Assembly: GCA_937871685.1 (NCBI GenBank)
Contig: CALMOL010000486.1
Span: 7,869 to 18,730 of the forward strand
Length of the DNA: 10,862 nucleotides
Reading direction: 5' to 3'
Source: an uncultured Verrucomicrobiota bacterium
GTDB lineage: Bacteria; Verrucomicrobiota; Verrucomicrobiia; Chthoniobacterales; SZAS-18
Notes under the pieces: generated by a model
The model's input: only the letters and a program-made list of their open reading frames with translations
The model's database searches: none
What the model was told of the DNA's origin: nothing
Part shown: in pieces, positions 1-4,817 of the stretch
How the letters are laid out: each line of letters opens with the position of its first letter
Numbering within the stretch: the first letter of the stretch is position 1
Translations under genes and position numbers: made by a program

Positions 1-512
1 CCATAGACTCAGTGATCGGCGTCGTGAAAGCGTATTCAACGAGGGTGGGGGAGGGTCCGTTCCCGACCGAGGATGAGGAAATGGGAGATCGATTGCATGG
101 TTTAGGTCGTGAGTTTGGGGCGGTGACTGGGCGCGCGCGGCGCTGCGGGTGGTTTGATGCCGTCCTTGCACGGCGTGCAATGTCAATCAATGGCTTCACC
201 TCGCTCGCCGTTACAAACCTCGACGGTCTCGATGGTGTTGATGAACTTCAGATGTGCGTTGCGTATGAGCTGGATGGCCGCCGTCTTTCGAGCCCGCCTG
301 CAGATGAGGCGATGCTTCGTCGGTGTCGTCCGGTGTATGCCTCGCTTCCGGGATGGGTTGGTCGCACGGCGGGGTCCAAGGCGGTCACGAGATTCCCCAT
401 TCAAGCAAAACGATACCTCCGACAAATCTCACAATTTATTGGTGCGCCAATTCGCCTAGTCAGCGTAGGGCCCGATCGTGATCAGACGCTACGGGCGTTG
501 ATTCGGCCATGA
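1..512 (+). CDS. purA: Adenylosuccinate synthetase, C-terminal part (5' end outside window)
   Basis: Adenylosuccinate synthetase joins IMP and aspartate using GTP, the first committed step from IMP to AMP in the cytoplasm. The frame is open to the left edge (first full codon at base 3), so only about the last 170 residues are present. GTG at 12 is an internal valine, not a start. Visible family blocks are IDSVIGVVKAYSTRVGEGPF, then FGAVTGRARRCGWFD, the arginine-rich loop that contacts IMP and aspartate in characterised PurA proteins, then LDGLDGVDELQMCVAYEL and the terminal SVGPDRDQT block. The end of the protein matches the usual PurA end, so the 3' end looks intact. The TGA stop overlaps the uppS ATG (ATGA), which suggests translational coupling. 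Identification is by recalled family motifs and is strong; only the N-terminal GTP-binding half cannot be judged here. Confidence 0.95.
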   Translation, partial: IDSVIGVVKAYSTRVGEGPFPTEDEEMGDRLHGLGREFGAVTGRARRCGWFDAVLARRAMSINGFTSLAVTNLDGLDGVDELQMCVAYELDGRRLSSPPADEAMLRRCRPVYASLPGWVGRTAGSKAVTRFPIQAKRYLRQISQFIGAPIRLVSVGPDRDQTLRALIRP

Positions 513-1249
513 GTGACGAAGCTTGTTCCGATCAGCAATCGGCTCCGCTCGGAGCGGTTCCGCGGCACATCGCCATCATCATGGATGGGAACGGACGCTG
601 GGCAACTCAACAGGGGCTCCCACGAATCGTCGGACACGAGAAAGGAGCCGAGTCAGTCCGCGAGAGTATCGCGGCCTGCGCCGAGGCTGGAGTCGCATAC
701 CTTACCCTTTACGCTTTTTCGAAGGAAAATTGGCTTCGGCCACGTGAAGAAGTGAGCGGATTGATGGTATTACTGAATCGGTTCCTATTAGATAATACAG
801 AAGATTTGAAGGCGAAGAATATTCGGCTGCAAGCCATCGGCCGTCTGACCGATCTTCCCACTTCGTGTCAAGTCGCTTTGCATCGTGCGATCGAAGCCAC
901 GGCTGCGTGCTCGGGTCTTACAGTGATTCTTGCTTTATCCTACAGTGGGCGGATCGAAATCGTGGATGGAATTCGGAGTTTGTTGCGCGAAGTTGAAATG
1001 GGCCATTTGGATAAAGGGATGATTGATCCTGAGACCTTCAGTAAGCATCTCTATACCAGATATTACCCAGATCCAGACTTGGTGCTGAGGACTTCGGGGG
1101 AGATGCGAATCTCGAATTTCTTGCTGTGGCAGATATCTTATGCGGAGATCATCTTCATGTCGAAACTGTGGCCGGAGTTCCGCAAGGCGGATCTGTGGAG
1201 CGCCATAGATGAGTTCAGTAAACGTCAGAGACGTTACGGCGGAATTTAA
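509..1249 (+). CDS. uppS: Undecaprenyl-diphosphate synthase (cis-prenyltransferase)
   Basis: UppS condenses isopentenyl diphosphate onto farnesyl diphosphate to make C55 undecaprenyl diphosphate, the precursor of the lipid carrier used by MraY. The 246-residue protein has family length. Motifs are MDGNGRWA (residues 25-32, with catalytic-site Asp26 and Asn28), R39 and H43, FSKENWLRP (70-78), and RTSGEMRISNFLLWQ (194-208) followed by YAE with Glu213. These fall at the same numbers as the known E. coli UppS active-site residues, which supports ATG 509 as the start. The C-terminal FSKRQRRYGG also matches the family. SYSGR at 144-148 departs slightly from the more usual NYGGR. There is no Shine-Dalgarno sequence; the start overlaps the purA stop by four bases, so translation may be coupled. 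No cdsA or dxr, frequent uppS neighbours elsewhere, is present in this window. Base composition is visibly more AT-rich than the dcw genes further right. Confidence 0.97.
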   Translation: MSDEACSDQQSAPLGAVPRHIAIIMDGNGRWATQQGLPRIVGHEKGAESVRESIAACAEAGVAYLTLYAFSKENWLRPREEVSGLMVLLNRFLLDNTEDLKAKNIRLQAIGRLTDLPTSCQVALHRAIEATAACSGLTVILALSYSGRIEIVDGIRSLLREVEMGHLDKGMIDPETFSKHLYTRYYPDPDLVLRTSGEMRISNFLLWQISYAEIIFMSKLWPEFRKADLWSAIDEFSKRQRRYGGI

Positions 1250-1344
1250 AGATAGCCTATAAGATATCAGTGTGAAATCGCTGCGACGCGCAAATGCTGC
1301 TCAGCTATCGCTGTGATTCGTGTTCCACACTGTTTCGATGAACA

Positions 1345-1370
1345 CTGTGTCGCTAATCTGTGTCGATAAT
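1345..1370. repeat. 13-bp tandem duplication, one mismatch
   Basis: CTGTGTCGCTAAT (1345-1357) is followed directly by CTGTGTCGATAAT (1358-1370); only the ninth base differs. The pair sits in the non-coding gap after uppS. It looks like slippage-type duplication. Whether it binds a protein cannot be told from sequence. Confidence 0.85.
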
Positions 1371-1399
1371 ATCAGTGTCCGCTGACTTACACAGACAAA

Positions 1400-1431
1400 G
1401 CATGAGACGGGCAAGGCATGAGACGGGCAAG
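1400..1431. repeat. 16-bp perfect tandem duplication
   Basis: GCATGAGACGGGCAAG occurs at 1400-1415 and again, without change or spacer, at 1416-1431. It lies 30 bases downstream of the 13-bp tandem pair, in the same non-coding gap. Likely a local slippage product; copy number may vary between strains. No known repeat family is recognised. Confidence 0.9.
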
Positions 1432-1541
1432 CACACTGTTACTGATTTCTGAGCCGTGAAGCCACTAGCCGTGAGACGCGCTGACTCAGGACACGACTTG
1501 ATTCTTACCAAATCAAGAATCTGTTAACCCATTGATCGCTT

Positions 1542-2513
1542 ATGCCGAAACGACTTCTGGCTCTCCTTCTCCTTTGTGCTTTCCACACTGCGTGCTCCAA
1601 TCATGTGCGCGCGGCAGCTCCTGAAGTACTCGACGGAGTCGCTGCTGTCGTGAACGGAGACGTCATTACTTTTTCCCAAGTGAGGGAACTCGTCTCAGCT
1701 CGGGAAAAAGCATTGCGCTCGACTTACACTGGCGCTCAATTAGCTGACAAGGTGAAAGAGGCTCGAATGGGAGCGCTAAAGGATCTCATTGACCGCCAGC
1801 TTATCCTTCAGGAGTTTCGCAAGAAAGAGTTCAATCTCCCAACACGTGTCGTTGATGAGCGCATTCAACAAATCATCCGCGAAGAATTCAAGGGTGACCG
1901 GCAAGCGTTCGTCAAAGCCCTCCAAGCTCAGGGGTACACGATGACACGCCTCCGCGAAATTGAGCGCGATAAGTTCATTGTTCAGGCGATGCGGTTCAGC
2001 AACATAAAAGGCGACCTCTTGGTCTCACCGCAGAAAGTGGAGGAATTCTACGGCTCAGCTCGCAAAGAATTTGCACAAGAAGAACAACTCAAGCTCCGGT
2101 TGATCGCAATCACAAAAGCTTCGGCCACTGGAAATGACCCACAACGCACTCTGGCGGAAGAGATTCGTGGAAAGATCGCCAAGGGCGGGAGCTTTGAACA
2201 GCTCGCTCGCATGTATTCCGACGATTCCAGCCGCGCGAATGGGGGGGACTGGGGCTGGGTAGCGCGCACAACGCTTAACCCAGAACTCACAAAAATTGTA
2301 TTTGCTCTGCCTGTAAAGCAGGTAAGCCCCGTTCTGGAGGCACCCTCCTCTTATTACATCCTATTGGTCGAGGAGAAGAAGGCTGCTACAACTAAACCAC
2401 TCACAGAGATGCGACCCGAGATCGAGCGACGGCTGCAATCGGAAGATCGAAACCGCATGACTCAGCAATGGCTGGACGGGCTTAGACAAAAGGCTTTTAT
2501 CCGGATCTTCTAA
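1542..2513 (+). CDS. SurA/PpiC-type periplasmic peptidyl-prolyl isomerase (parvulin)
   Basis: This is a predicted secreted foldase of 323 residues. The N-terminus has a positive start (MPKR), a leucine-rich core (about residues 5-14) and a plausible signal peptidase I site near VRA (22-24). A cysteine at 18 preceded by HTA resembles a lipobox poorly (His at -3), so a lipoprotein is possible but less likely. Residues about 28-160 form a helical chaperone-like part (VAAVVNGDVITFSQV, then LIDRQLILQEF), typical of SurA_N domains. One parvulin domain covers about 180-280, with FEQLARMYSDDSSRANGGDW and GWV around 217-240. E. coli SurA has two parvulin domains, so this is a shorter SurA-like or PpiC-type protein, and no gene symbol is assigned. 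It probably helps fold outer-membrane or secreted proteins. It stands alone between two non-coding gaps, hence probably has its own transcription signals. No clear Shine-Dalgarno precedes ATG 1542. Confidence 0.88.
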   Translation: MPKRLLALLLLCAFHTACSNHVRAAAPEVLDGVAAVVNGDVITFSQVRELVSAREKALRSTYTGAQLADKVKEARMGALKDLIDRQLILQEFRKKEFNLPTRVVDERIQQIIREEFKGDRQAFVKALQAQGYTMTRLREIERDKFIVQAMRFSNIKGDLLVSPQKVEEFYGSARKEFAQEEQLKLRLIAITKASATGNDPQRTLAEEIRGKIAKGGSFEQLARMYSDDSSRANGGDWGWVARTTLNPELTKIVFALPVKQVSPVLEAPSSYYILLVEEKKAATTKPLTEMRPEIERRLQSEDRNRMTQQWLDGLRQKAFIRIF

Positions 2514-2705
2514 AGGTCCGACACGATAGTTTGCATGGGTCCGTTTGAAAAGAAGGACTTGCCGGTTTTCGAACTATTGCGTCAGGGCATTAGGACAGGA
2601 CCAGCAAAGCACATCCCAGCTTCTTCTTGATGTCGGCGGTGAAGGGTCCGAACCGATCACAGGGAGAGACGGATTGCCTCAACTGCTGCATCTTTCCAAA
2701 AGCAA

Positions 2706-2734
2706 TTTATATCATCCTACTATTATTGTATGAT
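2706..2734 (+). promoter_or_regulatory. Possible sigma-70-like promoter in AT-rich island
   Basis: TTTATA (2706-2711) and TATGAT (2729-2734, five of six matches to TATAAT) are separated by 17 bases within the only strongly AT-rich patch of this gap. If used, it would give a leader of about 230 bases before mraZ. The -35 match is weak and AT-rich DNA produces such pairs by chance, so this is a tentative call. Confidence 0.25.
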
Positions 2735-2920
2735 GTTTTAGGTTTATGGTTTCGCTGTAGCGGTTTAGTCGCTTGTGAACAACTGGGATGCCTGGCTCAC
2801 GGCAATAGTGAATCCCTGCAAAGGTTCGACCGATCCCCGCAATCACGCCTCAGGAAATCCTGCCCTTCGACCTGCCAAGATTTCCAACCAACTTCTGATT
2901 GACGTACAGCCATTTTCAAA

Positions 2921-2950
2921 AAAAGTGGGGCAAAGTGGGGCAACATGGAA
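2921..2950 (+). promoter_or_regulatory. MraZ-binding operator (TGGGG boxes, 10-bp period)
   Basis: AAAAGTGGGG (2921-2930) and CAAAGTGGGG (2931-2940) are followed by the degenerate CAACATGGAA (2941-2950). The TGG cores at 2926, 2936 and 2946 recur exactly every 10 bases. MraZ proteins are known to bind direct TGGGN or AAAGTG-type repeats, separated by about 5 bases, just upstream of their own gene and to repress the dcw operon. Both the spacing and the AAAGTG context fit. The array ends 20 bases before mraZ ATG 2971. A TTGACG (2899-2904) is a candidate -35 whose -10 would fall inside the first box, but no good -10 is visible, so the promoter position is uncertain while the operator is well supported. 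Confidence 0.85.
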
Positions 2951-2970
2951 ATCCTTGATTAATCGCCACA

Positions 2971-3471
2971 ATGCGCTCGCCCAACGTCCATTCGATTTTG
3001 AAAGGCGAGCCCCCCCACTATTTCGGGGAATTCTTCCATGGACTTGATGAGAAAAACCGCGTTTCCCTTCCAGCCGCTTGGCGGAAAGCTGATCGTAGCA
3101 AGGATTCCGAGCCATGGATCTTGGTGCCCTCACCAATCACGCCATGTCTCCTGGGGTTCTCGCCCACGGAATTCGAATCGGAACTTCGACGAATCGTTTC
3201 CCTACAGGTCGCGGATAACTCAGCGCTTACCCCAGCCAATCTACAAGTATTCTCCCGTCAGTTCAACGCGAAGGCACGCCAGTGTGTGCCGGACCGCCAA
3301 GGAAGGCTTCTCGTTCCGGCGGAAATGCTTGCCGCTGGAGGATACGGTCGCGAACTCGCTCTCGTGGGGAATCGTCGACGAATCGAACTTTGGTCCGCAT
3401 CAGAGTGGAGACGGCGCGCAAAGGCGGATGAAGGCACGTATGCCAGAGTCGCAAGCTTGGCTGGACTTTGA
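2971..3471 (+). CDS. mraZ: Transcriptional regulator MraZ
   Basis: MraZ is a DNA-binding ring-forming protein with two AbrB/SpoVT-like half-domains that regulates the dcw operon from repeats in front of its own gene. The 166 residues contain both halves: HYFGEFFHGLDEKNRVSLP (about 16-34, the first DxxxR block, with Asn in place of the usual Gly) and QCVPDRQGRLLVP (about 107-119, the second), then the C-terminal ALVGNRRRIELWSASEW. The start at ATG 2971 is the first in frame after a stop at 2956-2958 and gives a short extra N-terminus before the conserved block; TTG 2998 is a possible later start. The operator at 2921-2950 directly upstream supports autoregulation. The stop lies 10 bases before rsmH. 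Size is slightly above the roughly 145-150 residues usual for the family. Confidence 0.94.
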   Translation: MRSPNVHSILKGEPPHYFGEFFHGLDEKNRVSLPAAWRKADRSKDSEPWILVPSPITPCLLGFSPTEFESELRRIVSLQVADNSALTPANLQVFSRQFNAKARQCVPDRQGRLLVPAEMLAAGGYGRELALVGNRRRIELWSASEWRRRAKADEGTYARVASLAGL

Positions 3472-3481
3472 ACCACCCGAC

Positions 3482-4450
3482 ATGGCCGATGACCCAACGC
3501 TGCAATTGTCCGGTTTCGCCCGGCATCACCAGCCGGTCATGGTAGGCGAAACGATCAAGGCATTGCGACCACGACGCGACCTAGTGATCGTGGACGGAAC
3601 CACCGGTGCAGGTGGGCATTCCGAGGCAATCCTTGTGGCAGGCGCTAACCTCATCGCGGTCGATCGCGACGCCGAGGCTCTCGCGTTCGCCCAGCAGCGC
3701 CTCGCCAAGTTTGCCGGGCGAACACGGTTTCTTCACGCGAGCTTCGCGGACCTTCCCGTTGCCTTGGCGAAGCTCGAGATTTTCCAGGTAGATGGCATCC
3801 TGCTGGATCTAGGCATCTCTTCCCGCCAGCTCGATAACCCAGCCCGAGGGTTTTCCTTCCAGGCAGATGGTCCGCTGGACATGCGCTTAGACCTCGGTTC
3901 GCCGGTCACGGCGGCCGACTTGGTCAACGGCGCCAGCGCCGCGGAGCTCACTCGAATTTTCCAACGCTACGGGGAGGAGCCGGCTTCAGCACGGATTTCC
4001 ACCGCCATCGTCCGCGCTCGTTCCATCCGCGAAATTCGTTCTACGACTCAGCTAGCGGCAATCGTTGAGTCAGTCGTCCCTCGCCACGGCGCGCGCCACC
4101 CGGCAACACGTATCTTCCAGGCCCTCCGGATGATGGTGAACGGTGAAGCGGCGGCGCTCCATGCTGCTCTGGAATCCGCACCTGCGCTCTTGCGCGTTGG
4201 CGGCCGCCTCGCTGTGATCACGTTCCATTCCCTGGAGGATCGCGCGGTGAAGCGCTTCCTACGCGAATCTAGCTCGCCGTTCGTTGACCGACCCGAGTGG
4301 CCGGCACCACGCCCGAACCCACGCTACTGTTTTCGCTTGGTCGTCCGGTCTGGGATTGCCCCGAGTGAAGAGGAGATCGCGGCGAACCCTCGCGCTCGCA
4401 GCGCTCGGCTGAGAGTCGCTGAACGCATTCCCTCCCCCCTTTTCCCATGA
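3482..4450 (+). CDS. rsmH: 16S rRNA (cytosine1402-N4)-methyltransferase
   Basis: RsmH (MraW) uses S-adenosylmethionine to methylate N4 of C1402 in 16S rRNA, in the ribosomal P-site region. The 322-residue product has family length. Motifs in order are HHQPVMVGE (about 16-24), the SAM-binding DGTTGAGGHSEAIL (about 38-51), DRDAEAL, DGILLDLGISSRQLDNPARG followed by FSF and DGPLDMRLD, FQALRMMVNGE (about 212-222) and the C-terminal ITFHSLEDRAVKRFL. The frame stays open far upstream inside mraZ, but that part has no RsmH similarity. ATG 3482, 10 bases after the mraZ stop, puts the N-terminus at the normal distance from HHQPVM. In-frame ATGs at 3428 and 3440 overlapping mraZ are less likely. No Shine-Dalgarno is seen. 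The stop overlaps the next ATG by four bases. Confidence 0.96.
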   Translation: MADDPTLQLSGFARHHQPVMVGETIKALRPRRDLVIVDGTTGAGGHSEAILVAGANLIAVDRDAEALAFAQQRLAKFAGRTRFLHASFADLPVALAKLEIFQVDGILLDLGISSRQLDNPARGFSFQADGPLDMRLDLGSPVTAADLVNGASAAELTRIFQRYGEEPASARISTAIVRARSIREIRSTTQLAAIVESVVPRHGARHPATRIFQALRMMVNGEAAALHAALESAPALLRVGGRLAVITFHSLEDRAVKRFLRESSSPFVDRPEWPAPRPNPRYCFRLVVRSGIAPSEEEIAANPRARSARLRVAERIPSPLFP

Positions 4451-4797
4451 ACCCGTTAGCTCCTCATTCTTCTTCTCGCTCGGTCTTTGGCTTGGCGATG
4501 CTCCTGGTTGGCATCTTTGCAGTGGCGGGGATCGCCATCGTCCATCTGCACCGCCAAATGCACCAAACCGCGCGTCAGCGCGTGGAATTGGAGCGATCCC
4601 TCGCACGGGTTGAATCCTCCATCCTCGATTGCCGTGGCCAAATCGAGCAAGCGAAGTCCACCGCGCTGGCCGAGGAACGTCGATCCGAACCCATCGCCCG
4701 CGGACTGTCGCCGGTTCGCCCCGATCGTGTCGCGCGGCTTCCCGGGACGCGGCCAGAGGCGGCGGTCGCATTCACAAGCCCGGCTAGCCCACGCTGA
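4447..4797 (+). CDS. FtsL-like small bitopic membrane protein (by position and topology)
   Basis: This 116-residue protein sits between rsmH and ftsI, exactly where ftsL lies in dcw clusters. It has a short cytoplasmic N-terminus, one hydrophobic segment at about residues 14-33 (FGLAMLLVGIFAVAGIAIVH), then a helical, heptad-compatible stretch at about 35-77 (QTARQRVELERSLARVESSI). It ends in a Pro/Arg/Ala-rich tail with no recognised motif. In characterised systems FtsL forms a coiled-coil complex with FtsB/DivIC and FtsQ and activates FtsWI. That role is inferred here; sequence identity to known FtsL cannot be claimed, as the family is very divergent. A 19-base run of pyrimidines (4428-4446) lies immediately before ATG 4447, and ATGA overlap with rsmH suggests coupled translation. 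The 3' part has a dense Arg/Pro/Ala composition, so its exact functional end is less certain. Confidence 0.72.
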   Translation: MNPLAPHSSSRSVFGLAMLLVGIFAVAGIAIVHLHRQMHQTARQRVELERSLARVESSILDCRGQIEQAKSTALAEERRSEPIARGLSPVRPDRVARLPGTRPEAAVAFTSPASPR

Positions 4798-4817
4798 TTC
4801 TTCCCCCTCCAAAGGCC

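Larger units (their letters stand above)
1250..1541. other. Intergenic region rich in short repeats
   Basis: No convincing gene was found on either strand between uppS and the surA-like gene. The stretch holds two tandem duplications (1345-1370 and 1400-1431) and several dispersed short repeats: ATATCAGTGT at 1264-1273 and 1369-1378, CACACTGTT at 1326-1334 and 1432-1440, AGCCGTGA at 1452-1459 and 1467-1474, and CGCTGACT at 1380-1387 and 1479-1486. A 7-base inverted repeat (GATTCTT 1500-1506 / AAGAATC 1515-1521) lies just before the next gene but has no T-tract, so it is not a standard terminator. A promoter for the next gene presumably lies here, but I cannot place it with confidence. Confidence 0.7.
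2514..2970. other. Long non-coding region upstream of mraZ
   Basis: These 457 bases between the surA-like stop and mraZ contain no gene I can support on either strand. The left part (to about 2700) carries only short unrecognised open frames, such as a 31-codon one at 2535-2630. An AT-rich island spans about 2704-2745 and includes a promoter-like pair. The stretch to about 2900 shows no recognisable element, and the last 50 bases hold the MraZ operator. A GGTTCGA string at 2824 superficially resembles a tRNA T-arm, but no tRNA fold surrounds it. Confidence 0.65.

Noticed and set aside
1500..1521. Inverted repeat GATTCTT / AAGAATC as terminator of uppS
   Set aside because: Short AT-rich stem without a T-run, and more than 250 bases from the uppS stop; could as well be part of an operator.
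1323..1590. TTCCACACTG occurring at 1323-1332 and inside the surA-like signal peptide at 1581-1590
   Set aside because: A single 10-base repeat with one copy in coding DNA is too weak to call an element.
2502..2520. Possible terminator at the end of the surA-like gene (CGGATC / GGTCCG)
   Set aside because: The stem is only six pairs with one G-U, overlaps the stop codon, and no T-tract follows.
2705..2735. Hairpin ATCAT / ATGAT in the AT-rich island
   Set aside because: Only five weak pairs with a long loop; more likely incidental in AT-rich DNA.
2815..2845. tRNA-like GGTTCGA string
   Set aside because: No matching T-stem, acceptor stem or anticodon arm around it.
3038..3481. N-terminal extension of rsmH reaching back through mraZ
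   Set aside because: The frame is open but its translation shows no RsmH similarity and overlaps clearly coding mraZ; ATG 3482 gives normal RsmH length.
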